Source: JARRKU01 sp963675565
GTDB lineage: Bacteria > Desulfobacterota > Desulfobacteria > Desulfobacterales > Desulfosarcinaceae
Reading direction: 5' to 3'
DNA length: 64,000 nucleotides
Assembly: GCA_963675565.2 (NCBI GenBank)
Contig: CAXXYD010000004.1
Location: 1,550,001 to 1,614,000 of the forward strand
Made by a program: the position numbers and the translations under genes. Numbering within the stretch: the first letter of the stretch is position 1; each line of letters starts with the position of its first letter. Below the pieces are notes generated by a model that was not told the origin of the DNA, searched no databases, and saw only the letters and a list, made by a program, of their open reading frames with translations. Positions 35,894 to 44,574 of this stretch are shown piece by piece.

Positions 35894-38800
35894 TTGCCTT
35901 TTTCCCGAACCCCCCTCCGCCAGGCGTCAGGATGCGAATGCGGTCGCCGGGTTGCGTCACGATTTCATTTTTGGCTCCCAGGTTGATGTGACGCCCGTCG
36001 TGCCGGATGAACAGGTTGACGCCGCGCTGGCCTTCGCCTCCGCCTTCCAGGCCGTAGGGAGCGAACACCCGCCGCTCGGAAAGAATCCCCATATTCAAGG
36101 GCTCTAAAAACTCCACTTCCCGCACCAGGCCGTTTCCGCCGTTGAACCGGCCCTTGCCGCCGGAATCCTGCCGTACGGAAAACCGGCGCAACAATACCGG
36201 ATATCGCCTTTCCAGAATCTCTGGATCGGTGATGCGCGTATTGGTCATGTGGGTGTGCACACCGGTCTGCCCGTGCCAGGTGGGGCCGGCGCCCGCCCCG
36301 CCGCCAATGGTTTCGTAGTAGCCGAATCGATCATTGCCAAAGGTAAAGTTGTTCATGCACCCCTGGGAGGCAGCCGCCACACCGAAGGCCCTCAGGACCA
36401 CATCGGTAATCCGCTGCGAAGTGAGCACGTTTCCCCCCACCACCGCCGCTTCGGCCGACGGATCCAGCAGCGATCCTTTGGGCACCCGAATGGTGATGGG
36501 AATTAAACAGCCATCATTCAGGGGAAGATCCTTTTTGATCAAACAGCGCAGGCAGTAAAGAATAGCCGATTTAGTCACTGCTTTGGGGGCGTTGCAATTG
36601 CCCCAGATTTCAGTGCCGGTACCGCTGAAGTCCAGGGCGGCACTGCCGTCCCGCCGGTCGATGGTCAAAGCCAGGGCAATGGGACTGCCGTCATCCAGAT
36701 AATCGAGCGCCCGCACCGTATCGACCTGTGCCATGCCTTTGCTCAAGGAAAGTTCCTTTAAACGGACACGCACGGCGTCCTCGGCCGCGTCCTGCACATG
36801 GCGCATATAGGCTTGAACCACTTCCAGGCCGTAATGATCCACCATTTCCAGGACCAGTTCGATGCCTTTCTGGTTGGCGGCCACCTGAGCTTTTAAATCG
36901 GAAATATTGTCGGCCAGCAGACGGGTTCCGGAAATGGGCGGCCGCCCCGGCGCCGGTGCAATCTCGCCCGGCGCCAGCAACAGCCGGCTGATGCCCGCTT
37001 CCTGGAAAATGCCGTTTTCCACCAGCTTGAACGATGTGATACAGGCGCCCTCTTCTTCAATGCGCCGCGAGTTGGGCGGCATGGAGCCGGGGGAAATGCC
37101 GCCGATATCGGCGTGGTGGCCGCGGGCCGCCACCCAGAAAATGACCCGGTCATCCTTGAACACCGGTGTGATGACCGTGATATCCGGAAGATGACTGCCG
37201 CCGGCGGCCGGGTGATTGGAAACCAGCACGTCACCGGGCTTGAGGTTGTCCGCCTGGCGCCTGATCTGCTCCTTGACCGCCTCACTCATGGCCCCCAAAT
37301 GGACCGGCAGATGGGGGGCATTAGCCACCAGCTCACCGTTGGGGCCAAACAGCGCGCACGAAAAATCCAACCGTTCTTTGATATTGGTGGAGATCGCCGT
37401 TTTCTGAAGCATGCGGCCCATCTGTTCGGCAATGGACATGAACAGGTTGCTGAAAATAGATAGCTGGATGGGATCCACCTCGACACCGATGGACCGGCCG
37501 GAACCGCTGCCCAATGAAATCTCCACGTCTCCATAGGCCGTGATACCGGCCACGGCGTTGGGTTCCACCATGATGGTGGAGGTGTCGTGAATGATGATGG
37601 CGGGCCCGCTGATGGTGTGCCCGGCCAGCAGGTCGTCCAGGTCATAGAGGTCTGTTTCGTGCCAGCCATCCTCGAAATAGCATGAAGCCGTATCCAGTTT
37701 ACGCGGTGGACCCTGAGCTTCGGCGATGGGAATTTTGGTCAGACTGGCGGTTTTGCCGCGTGCCCGCACGCGGATGTCGTCAATCAGAATAGACCGGCCG
37801 ACAAGATCGAAGCCGAATTCCCGCAGGTAAATCTTGCGAAAAGCGCCGACAAAATCATCGTCTTCGGGCCTGGGAATCATCATGGCGGTATCCGTGCCCT
37901 GGTAGCGCAGGTTCAAAAAGGCCACGCTGTCCATGTCCCCGGCCGCAAATCCCTGGCTGGCCAGCGACGCGTAGGCCTGCTGACGCAGCAGTTCAATCTG
38001 CCGATCCACGGACGGCAGGACCCCGGGACTGAAAACGGCCGACGAGGGCGTTTGCCGGTCCACCACCACATCGGCCATGCCGATGCCGTAGGCCGACAAA
38101 ATGCCGGAAAAGCGGTGGATGAATATTTTGCCGATCCCCAGTGCGCGGGCGATGGCGCATGCGTGCTGAGGGCCGGCACCGCCAAAGGCGGCCAGAATGT
38201 GGTCCTTGATATCGAATCCCCGCATGACGGATATTTCGCGGATGGGGCGCACCATCACCTCGTTGGCCACCTGAATGAAGCCCAGAGCCACCTGCTCCAC
38301 AGTCAGGGGGGAACGGTTTTTATCCGCGTAAAATGCGTTGATGCGATCGGTCAATTGGGCCATGGCCGCCCGGCTGGCGTCCAGATCCAGGGGTTGATCC
38401 TCCGTAGGCCCGAAAATCCTGGGGAAGTACCGGGGTTGAATGCGGCCCAGCACCAGGTTGGCATCGGTAACCGCCAGGTGGCCCTGCTTGCGGTAACACA
38501 CCGGGCCGGGATGCGCGCCGGCCGATTCCGGCCCCACCATGAACATGCCGTTTTCGAAAAACAGCCGGCTGCCGCCGCCGGCGGCCACGGTCTTGATATG
38601 AAGCTGCGGCGCCTGGATGCGTACACCGGCCGTTTCGCTTTCAAACACCAATTCGTAAGCGTTACCGTAGCGGGACACATCGGTGGAGGTGCCGCCCATG
38701 TCGAAACCGATCACCGGCTGACCGCAGGCGCCGCCGCAGGTGGTCATGGCATATCCGACCACTCCGCCGGCCGGCCCGGATAGGATGGCCCGGCTGCCGG

Positions 38801-39644
38801 TGAATCCGTCGGCCCGGGCCAGGCCGCCGTCGGACTGCATGAACAGCAGGCTGGTATCCTTCAGGGCATCACTGAATCCCTGGCGAAAACTGCTCAAATA
38901 GGCCTGGATATGCGGATTCAAATAGGCATCCACCATGGTGGTGTCGCCCCGCGGCACCAGTTTGACCCGCGGCATGACTTGCGAAGAGAGCGAAATCTGC
39001 GTAAAACCCATCGCTTCGGCCAGCCGGCCGATGGCCTGTTCGTGATCGGGCCAGGCATAGGCGTGCATGAGCACCACGGCCAGGCTGCGAATGCCGCGGT
39101 CAAAGACATCCTGCAATTTCGGCCGCAGGGCCTCCGCATCCAAGGCCTGCAGAACCACCAGGCGGTCGCCGGTGATGCCCTTGACCACCGGGTGTTCAGG
39201 AGACGATTCCGCCGGGCGCAGCATGCGCAGCCGCTCGTCCACCTCAATAACGGATTCATACAGAAGATCCGGCTTTTTGATCTCCAAATCGAAAATATGG
39301 GGGCGGTCCTGGTTGCCGATCTGAAGGATATCGCCGAAGCCCTTGGTGACCACCAGGGCACAACGGGCGCCTTTGCGCTCCAGCAACGCATTGGTTGCCA
39401 CGGTAGTGCCCATGCGGATCCACTCGATGGCAGCGGCATCGAATTGATCTTTGGCAACGGGCGCACCGGTCACTTCTTCCAATATCCGTCGAATGCCCTC
39501 GCGGGGGGCATCCGGGTAGTTCTGGGGGTCTTCGCTCAGCAGTTTGACCACCTTGAATCCCGGTGTGCCTGGAATTTCGGCATAGATATCGGTAAAGGTG
39601 CCGCCGCGGTCGACAGAGAATCGAAATTTACTAAGGTCGGTCAT
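35886..39644 (-). CDS. 5-oxoprolinase-type hydantoinase (fused HyuA-HyuB)
   Basis: A 1252-aa protein with a HyuA half (residues 1 to about 690; N-terminal FRFSVDRGGTFTDIYAEIPG, phosphate loop region FDMGGTSTDVSRYG) and a HyuB half (about 725 to the end; QLSIFSNLFMSIAEQMGRML). The full-length fused form and the LLSEDPQNYPDAPREGIRRI signature resemble eukaryotic-type ATP-dependent 5-oxoprolinase, which opens 5-oxoproline to glutamate; hydantoinases and acetone carboxylase-like enzymes are relatives. It is the last gene of a minus-strand operon with a creatininase-like enzyme and a TRAP transporter, so the imported compound is probably a cyclic amide or imide. Confidence 0.8.
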   Translation of the reverse strand: MTDLSKFRFSVDRGGTFTDIYAEIPGTPGFKVVKLLSEDPQNYPDAPREGIRRILEEVTGAPVAKDQFDAAAIEWIRMGTTVATNALLERKGARCALVVTKGFGDILQIGNQDRPHIFDLEIKKPDLLYESVIEVDERLRMLRPAESSPEHPVVKGITGDRLVVLQALDAEALRPKLQDVFDRGIRSLAVVLMHAYAWPDHEQAIGRLAEAMGFTQISLSSQVMPRVKLVPRGDTTMVDAYLNPHIQAYLSSFRQGFSDALKDTSLLFMQSDGGLARADGFTGSRAILSGPAGGVVGYAMTTCGGACGQPVIGFDMGGTSTDVSRYGNAYELVFESETAGVRIQAPQLHIKTVAAGGGSRLFFENGMFMVGPESAGAHPGPVCYRKQGHLAVTDANLVLGRIQPRYFPRIFGPTEDQPLDLDASRAAMAQLTDRINAFYADKNRSPLTVEQVALGFIQVANEVMVRPIREISVMRGFDIKDHILAAFGGAGPQHACAIARALGIGKIFIHRFSGILSAYGIGMADVVVDRQTPSSAVFSPGVLPSVDRQIELLRQQAYASLASQGFAAGDMDSVAFLNLRYQGTDTAMMIPRPEDDDFVGAFRKIYLREFGFDLVGRSILIDDIRVRARGKTASLTKIPIAEAQGPPRKLDTASCYFEDGWHETDLYDLDDLLAGHTISGPAIIIHDTSTIMVEPNAVAGITAYGDVEISLGSGSGRSIGVEVDPIQLSIFSNLFMSIAEQMGRMLQKTAISTNIKERLDFSCALFGPNGELVANAPHLPVHLGAMSEAVKEQIRRQADNLKPGDVLVSNHPAAGGSHLPDITVITPVFKDDRVIFWVAARGHHADIGGISPGSMPPNSRRIEEEGACITSFKLVENGIFQEAGISRLLLAPGEIAPAPGRPPISGTRLLADNISDLKAQVAANQKGIELVLEMVDHYGLEVVQAYMRHVQDAAEDAVRVRLKELSLSKGMAQVDTVRALDYLDDGSPIALALTIDRRDGSAALDFSGTGTEIWGNCNAPKAVTKSAILYCLRCLIKKDLPLNDGCLIPITIRVPKGSLLDPSAEAAVVGGNVLTSQRITDVVLRAFGVAAASQGCMNNFTFGNDRFGYYETIGGGAGAGPTWHGQTGVHTHMTNTRITDPEILERRYPVLLRRFSVRQDSGGKGRFNGGNGLVREVEFLEPLNMGILSERRVFAPYGLEGGGEGQRGVNLFIRHDGRHINLGAKNEIVTQPGDRIRILTPGGGGFGKKATS

Positions 39645-39657
39645 GTTTCTTCTCTTT

Positions 39658-40425
39658 TTATTTCATTAACGCCAGCACTTCCTTCAAGCGTGCCACCAGG
39701 TGGCGATGGTAGGCCGCCCCTTTTTCGGCAGTTGCGCGTGTCGGACAGCCGCTGACCGTATCGCCGGTCCTGTCGCTGACCGCCTGCATATCTTCCCGCG
39801 TGGCAGGCACATAGCACAAAGTATCCCGCGGATCCTGGGGATCGAGGTGGTAGAGTGCTCTGGCCGAATGCGGATTGTCCCTGGCTTGGGTTAAATCCAC
39901 CAGGTCCGGATGGCGGTAGAGCATGTGCGATATCTCGATATCTTCGCCGTGCCCGATGGGACCGAATTCCAGTTTGGGTGAAATTTCCTTGGACATGTAA
40001 GCCAGATCGAACAGGCTCACTTTGACCTTCAGCTCGCGTTGAGCGCGTTCGGCGGCGATCTGCATCCAAGAAATGTTGACGATGCGGTGCCCGTTGATCA
40101 CCACGAAATTTTGGAAGCCATGAGCGGCCAGCGAGGCAATGGCGTCGTACAGCAACTCGATCAGAACCTCGGCCCGGACGCTGATGGTGCCGGGTTTGAC
40201 CAGATGGTGCGGGCTCCACCCGAACCACATGGGCGGTGTCATCAGCACCCCGGTTTCGGCGCTGGCTTCCTCGGCGACCGCCACCGCAGCCAGGGTGTCC
40301 GTTCCCAGGGGCGCAAAGCAGCCGTGCTGTTCCGTACTGCCCACCGGCACCATGATGCGGTTGTCTTTTGTCAAATAGCGTTCGACATCCTGCCAGGATT
40401 TCTCCTGCAACCAATTGACGTTCAT
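39658..40425 (-). CDS. Creatininase family amidohydrolase
   Basis: A 255-aa creatininase-fold metalloenzyme. Family members hydrolyse cyclic or linear amides such as creatinine. Metal-ligand candidates are PVGSTEQHG (Glu, His), PLGTDT (Asp), VVINGHR and IGHGEDIEIS (His, Glu). In the first motif the usual H-L-P after EQHG is replaced by F-A-P. AAGGAGT 9 nt upstream supports the start. It sits 13 bp upstream of hyuAB and downstream of dctM, consistent with stepwise ring opening of a substrate brought in by the TRAP system (inference). Confidence 0.78.
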   Translation of the reverse strand: MNVNWLQEKSWQDVERYLTKDNRIMVPVGSTEQHGCFAPLGTDTLAAVAVAEEASAETGVLMTPPMWFGWSPHHLVKPGTISVRAEVLIELLYDAIASLAAHGFQNFVVINGHRIVNISWMQIAAERAQRELKVKVSLFDLAYMSKEISPKLEFGPIGHGEDIEISHMLYRHPDLVDLTQARDNPHSARALYHLDPQDPRDTLCYVPATREDMQAVSDRTGDTVSGCPTRATAEKGAAYHRHLVARLKEVLALMK

Positions 40426-40475
40426 CTTCGAAATACTCCTTTCTGATCGGAGCTCTTGCTCTTTTGGAATATAAG

Positions 40476-41786
40476 CTACTTCACCGTCATCAGATCAGGC
40501 AGGTAAAGCGCAATCTGGGGAAATGCCGTGATAATCACCGTGGTCAACAGCATGAGGAAGAAAAAAGGCAGCGCATGTACGGCAATTTTCATGATGGGTT
40601 CCTGGGTAAGCCCTTGAATGACGAAAAGGTTGAATCCCACCGGCGGCGTGATCTGACTGACCTCCACCATCAAAATCAGGTAGATGCCGAACCAGATGGG
40701 GTCAAAGCCTGCAGCGGTCACCATGGGCAGCGCAATGGGAAGGGTCATTACCACGATGGAGAAACCGTCCAGCAGACAACCCAGGACCACATACACCAGC
40801 CCCAGCAGAACCATCAATACATAGGGAGAAAGCTGAAGTTCCATGATGGCCTGGGTCAAGGCCGCCGGGATTCCCAAAAAACCCATGACCCGCGAAAGAA
40901 ATCCGGCGCCCACCACAATGATCATGATCATGGCGTTGGTTTTCACGGCCCCCACCAGGCACTCCAGAAGGATTTTAGGATTCATCTGGCGGTTGGCGAA
41001 AGCAAACACCGTCGCGCCGAAAACCCCTAAAGCTGCAGCCTCGGTAGGAGTGGCCACCCCGGCATAGATACTGCCCAGCACCATGAGGATCAGAATCAGG
41101 GTGGGCGCCAGATCTTTGAGGGCCATAATGCGCACAGACCAGCTGTAATGGGCCTGCATGCGTGGCGCGATCTCCGGGTTGCGGATACCGCGGTAAATAA
41201 TATAGGCGCAGTAGACGCCGGCCAGCAAAAGGCCTGGAAAAACCCCGGCCACGAACATTTTGCCGATGGATACGTTCGCCAGAATTGCGTAGACAATCAT
41301 GATCAGCGACGGCGGAATCAGGAAACCCAGGGTGCCGGCACCTGCCAGGGATCCCATGGCGATCTTGCGGTCGTAACCCAGCTTGTCCAGTTCCGCCAGG
41401 GTGATGCGACCCACCGTGGCCGTTGTGGCCGCACTGGAACCGGAAACAGCGGCAAACAGGGTGCATGACAGGATATTCATCAGCAGCAGGCCGCCGGGCA
41501 TACGGTAGAGCCAGGGCACCAGGGCCCGGAACAGCTTTTCGGATATCCCCGAACGGTAGAGAATTTCTCCCATGAGGATAAACATGGGCAGGGCCACGTA
41601 CTCCCATTTTTCGATGGTGGCCCAAACCGAAGAGGCCATGTTGTTGCCCGCAGGCAGGCTGCTGAACAGGGTCATGCCCACGAAACCGACGATAAACAAT
41701 GCAAAACCCACCCATATGCCGCAAGCCAGACAAAAAAAGAGCACACCAAAGACCACCAGCGACATTAACGCCATGTTTGCTTCCAT
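40476..41786 (-). CDS. dctM: TRAP transporter large permease (DctM)
   Basis: A 436-aa permease with about twelve membrane helices. Typical motifs are a PMFILMGEILYRSGI stretch near residue 90, GSSAATTATVG, GFLIPPSLIMIVYA and EVSQITPPVGFNLFVIQG near the C-terminus. The ATG at 41786 overlaps the dctQ stop (TGATG); an in-frame extension to 42095 lies within dctQ and is rejected. It imports an organic acid using an ion gradient together with DctQ and DctP. Confidence 0.93.
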   Translation of the reverse strand: MEANMALMSLVVFGVLFFCLACGIWVGFALFIVGFVGMTLFSSLPAGNNMASSVWATIEKWEYVALPMFILMGEILYRSGISEKLFRALVPWLYRMPGGLLLMNILSCTLFAAVSGSSAATTATVGRITLAELDKLGYDRKIAMGSLAGAGTLGFLIPPSLIMIVYAILANVSIGKMFVAGVFPGLLLAGVYCAYIIYRGIRNPEIAPRMQAHYSWSVRIMALKDLAPTLILILMVLGSIYAGVATPTEAAALGVFGATVFAFANRQMNPKILLECLVGAVKTNAMIMIIVVGAGFLSRVMGFLGIPAALTQAIMELQLSPYVLMVLLGLVYVVLGCLLDGFSIVVMTLPIALPMVTAAGFDPIWFGIYLILMVEVSQITPPVGFNLFVIQGLTQEPIMKIAVHALPFFFLMLLTTVIITAFPQIALYLPDLMTVK

Positions 41787-42289
41787 CAGAGCACTTCCTC
41801 CCCGGATCCGATGGCCTGAAAGGCGCGGATGGTTGTGCCCACGAACTGCACGAAAAAGCAGGCCGCGCCGACGAGCATCAGGGTTTGCGGAATCCACAGG
41901 GGGGTATTGGTCAAAGTGCCCGACGTGGAGTGATAACGAACCGTGGCCTGGACCATTTTGAGCATATACCACCATAGGTATCCGAAAAATGCCGTGGTCA
42001 CCGCCGTCGCCATGCAGGCCACGATGCGCCCCAACCGCTCGGGCAGTAAACCGAGCACCAGCGTAATCCGGATGTGTCCCCGTTCCTTGAGGCAAAAGCC
42101 GGCGCCCAGGAAAATGATGACAGCCAAACCATAGGCGCTGTATTCATCCGCGATCAGCGTGGTTTTGCTCACCGTATTCCACAACAGGATCTCAACCAGG
42201 ATAAGGATGGTCATCAGCCCCAAAATAACGGCCGACAGGCGCGCCGCCCAATTGCTGATGGATTCGATAATCAACGCGATGCGGTTCAT
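41786..42289 (-). CDS. dctQ: TRAP transporter small permease (DctQ)
   Basis: A 167-aa protein with four predicted membrane helices (about residues 15-35, 48-65, 88-110 and 130-155). The NTVSKTTLIADEYSAYGLAV segment and the LKERGHIRITLVLG loop are characteristic of DctQ. It overlaps dctM by one base (TGATG), so the two are translated together. A 129-bp gap with a GC hairpin separates it from dctP. Confidence 0.9.
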   Translation of the reverse strand: MNRIALIIESISNWAARLSAVILGLMTILILVEILLWNTVSKTTLIADEYSAYGLAVIIFLGAGFCLKERGHIRITLVLGLLPERLGRIVACMATAVTTAFFGYLWWYMLKMVQATVRYHSTSGTLTNTPLWIPQTLMLVGAACFFVQFVGTTIRAFQAIGSGEEVL

Positions 42290-42358
42290 GAGGGTCTTTC
42301 AGGCCTGGAAAGCCCGCCTTTCTCTTTTGCTATGGATACCATCGGCATGCTTCGGCCG

Positions 42359-42397
42359 CCGGCGGGCCCGAGATTCTGTCGTCATCCGGCCCGCCGG
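42359..42397 (-). promoter_or_regulatory. GC-rich hairpin between dctP and dctQ
   Basis: The 10-bp perfect stem CCGGCGGGCC (42359-42368) / GGCCCGCCGG (42388-42397) has a 19-nt loop and no T-run. In a polycistronic dctPQM transcript it could protect the dctP mRNA or attenuate the permease genes, giving more binding protein than membrane protein. Confidence 0.5.
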
Positions 42398-42418
42398 GCA
42401 GATCCTTCTTCTTAGGAA

Positions 42419-43408
42419 TTAACGGCCTGTGATGCGGTTGTATTCGTCGAGAATCATCTGCGCATCCTTGCCGGCCTTGTCAGACCATTTCTTGCGAAGC
42501 TTGACGCCGATGGCGTTGAGCTCATTTCTGAAAGCCTGATTCACGGGATTAAGCGTCATTCCGTTTTCCTTGAGGGTCGCACGGCTCTTGCGATCCATGT
42601 CACCGGCCAGATTCCACATTTCATCCTCCATATCGGCGGCAATCTCCAGAACAACGGCCTTAATGTTTGCGGGCAGCTTTTCCCAGGCATCCATGTTCAC
42701 ATTCACCATGTTCACCGGACCGACGATATTGATGGGGGTGAAGTACTTTAGCACTTCCCATGCCTTGGCGTCCACACCGGAAACGGAGCTGGTGTACATG
42801 GAGTCAAGCAGGCCGGCCTTCATGGCCGGGTAGACCTCGCTGAACGGCATCTTACGGGCGGCAATGCCGGTAGCCTCGCCGAACTCAAGTCCGGTCCCGT
42901 CATAAACGCGCATCTTCAAACCTTTCAGGTCTGCAGCCGAACTGACGGGCCGTTGGGTGTAAATACCGGAAAACGGCCACACCGACGAATAGAGCGTAAA
43001 CTGTTTGAAGCGTTTGAGTTCCCTGGCGTATGCCGGTTTGGCCAGTTGGTAGAGCAGGCGCTGCTCAAAAGCGTTGGTTGAAATAAAGGGCTGTGCCGTC
43101 AACGACAGCAGGGGCGCGTCCCCTTCCACCATGCCGGTGGGCACTTCAGCGATGGACAACTGGCCTTCGCCAACGGCACGAAGCAGTTCGGGGCCCTTGA
43201 AGCCAAGGGCCGATCCGGGATGAAGCACAATGGTCAACTCTCCGTTGGTGGCCTCACTGACCCGATCGGCAAAACGCTGGGCTCCCTGGGAGTGGAAGTT
43301 ACCGGCGGGGTAATTCAGGTGCATGTCCCATTTGGTCTTGGCCAGAAGATCTCCTGCCGCAAAAAGAAAAACGAACAACACTAAAGCGATGGATAGCCAT
43401 TTTTTCAT
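42419..43408 (-). CDS. dctP: TRAP transporter substrate-binding protein (DctP)
   Basis: A 329-aa periplasmic receptor. A Sec signal peptide (residues 1-23, ending in LLA-K) is followed by the DctP fold. Visible are the VLHPGSALGFKGPELLRAVG region, the conserved DLKGLKMRVYDG hinge strand with the arginine that binds a substrate carboxylate, and a MPFSEVYPAMKAGLLDS motif. The presence of that arginine predicts a carboxylate ligand. It is the first structural gene of the operon, 38 bp after the GntR regulator. Confidence 0.92.
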   Translation of the reverse strand: MKKWLSIALVLFVFLFAAGDLLAKTKWDMHLNYPAGNFHSQGAQRFADRVSEATNGELTIVLHPGSALGFKGPELLRAVGEGQLSIAEVPTGMVEGDAPLLSLTAQPFISTNAFEQRLLYQLAKPAYARELKRFKQFTLYSSVWPFSGIYTQRPVSSAADLKGLKMRVYDGTGLEFGEATGIAARKMPFSEVYPAMKAGLLDSMYTSSVSGVDAKAWEVLKYFTPINIVGPVNMVNVNMDAWEKLPANIKAVVLEIAADMEDEMWNLAGDMDRKSRATLKENGMTLNPVNQAFRNELNAIGVKLRKKWSDKAGKDAQMILDEYNRITGR

Positions 43409-43446
43409 GATTTCCCTCCTGTTGGCATTCTGCGGCGGAACTCTTT

Positions 43447-44151
43447 TCAGAGTTCTGCCAGATAATGGATGATGCGCTTTTTGAAAATCTCGATGTGCCC
43501 CGCGATGACCGTCTTCAGGTGTGCTTCATCACGGGATTGCATGGCATCGACAATCTGATTGTGTTGATCGATCACCGATGCATAATGTTCCTGCAGCGTC
43601 CTGCCAGGGTCGATTTCATTGCCGTAGGAAAGATAAGCCAGGCGGTTGGTCTCGCACCGGACTTTCAGCAGGCCCTGGACCAGGTAGGGGTTATCCGAGC
43701 AGCGTGCATAGGCATCGTGAAAAGCGCTGTTGGCCTCCACCAGGCGATAAATATCCATATCGCCAACTGCCTGGGCCACCCGGGCATTGGCGGCCCGCAT
43801 CTCGTCGAGCAAAGGCGCAGTGCGCTGGCGAACGGCCAGCGGCGCCACCCCCAGTTCGAGAATATTCAGTGCCGTAAAGGCCGCACGCGTGTTCTGAAGG
43901 GTCAGCGGGCGAACCACAAAACCTTTGCCGGACGCAGACTCCAACAGCAAGTCGGCGGCCAGTCGCTGCAAGGCCTCCCGGATGGGCGTTCGGCCGATGC
44001 CCAGCTCGTCCACCAAAACCGCCTCCTCCAAATGCTGGCCGGGGGCGTAAGTCAACGAAATGATTTTGGCATAGATGGCCTGATACGCAACGACCCCCAA
44101 AGATTGATGGCCATTGATTCCGGAAGTGGGGGAGGGATGGATCGCCGCCAT
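43447..44151 (-). CDS. GntR family regulator, FadR/FCD type
   Basis: A 234-aa regulator. The winged helix-turn-helix spans about residues 20-80 (VLVDELGIGRTPIREALQRL), and the C-terminal FCD-type all-helical domain has the FHDAYARCSDN histidine typical of metal-dependent effector pockets. AAAGGA 8 nt before the ATG at 44151 supports the start; the open frame extends to 44313 across the promoter and is not used. It probably senses the substrate or product of the TRAP/5-oxoprolinase operon, which it heads. Confidence 0.85.
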   Translation of the reverse strand: MAAIHPSPTSGINGHQSLGVVAYQAIYAKIISLTYAPGQHLEEAVLVDELGIGRTPIREALQRLAADLLLESASGKGFVVRPLTLQNTRAAFTALNILELGVAPLAVRQRTAPLLDEMRAANARVAQAVGDMDIYRLVEANSAFHDAYARCSDNPYLVQGLLKVRCETNRLAYLSYGNEIDPGRTLQEHYASVIDQHNQIVDAMQSRDEAHLKTVIAGHIEIFKKRIIHYLAEL

Positions 44152-44190
44152 GGATCGATTCCTTTGGGCAATGGGTTGGAGAGTTACCCA

Positions 44191-44219
44191 TCTATACATA
44201 CACACAGAATATATGTCAA
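44191..44219 (-). promoter_or_regulatory. Sigma70 promoter of the gntR-dctPQM-hydrolase operon
   Basis: On the minus strand: TTGACA (44214-44219), a 17-bp spacer and TATAGA (44191-44196), 39 bp before the gntR start. An imperfect ACATA...TATGT repeat overlaps the spacer and may be the GntR operator. Confidence 0.7.
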
Positions 44220-44330
44220 ATATATTAACCAGTGCACAAGCGTTTTCAGATTGCCGCTTCCGCGCCATAGCGACTTTCGGTCCTCCCACATGGGGTTGGA
44301 CAAGCCCAAACATTTTGAGGAACGGCTTTT

Positions 44331-44391
44331 GGGGACGTATATCAGGTTATCAGTTAATCAAAGATTAACTGATAACCTGATATACGTCCCC
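44331..44391. repeat. 61-bp palindromic repeat, copy 1
   Basis: Two 29-nt arms with full complementarity (44331-44359 and 44363-44391) surround an AAA loop. The outer ends are GGGGACGTATATC / GATATACGTCCCC. A second copy is at 48670-48730. It lies in the gap between the gntR promoter and alr. A related half-element, TTGGGGACGGG, follows at about 44470. Confidence 0.9.
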
Positions 44392-44574
44392 CTCCCATAT
44401 TTATCCGTTAAAGCCCTGCATAAAGCACTGCACTTTGTCCGGGTTGAGGTGTTATTATGCTTTGGTGCTTTGGGGACGGGTGCAGTTCTGCCTTAAGAGT
44501 TGTTTTCAATGCCCAAAACCGTTAACGTAGGCACCGGAATCTTTGTGGTTGAATCCTGCTTTGGAGCGACTATC

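Noticed and set aside
38052..39755. Plus-strand open frames antisense to hyuAB
   Set aside because: Shadows of a long GC-rich gene; the minus-strand protein has full-length family similarity.
43465..44496. Plus-strand open frame of 343 codons
   Set aside because: Antisense to the GntR regulator, and it runs through the 61-bp palindrome; no RBS and no domain.
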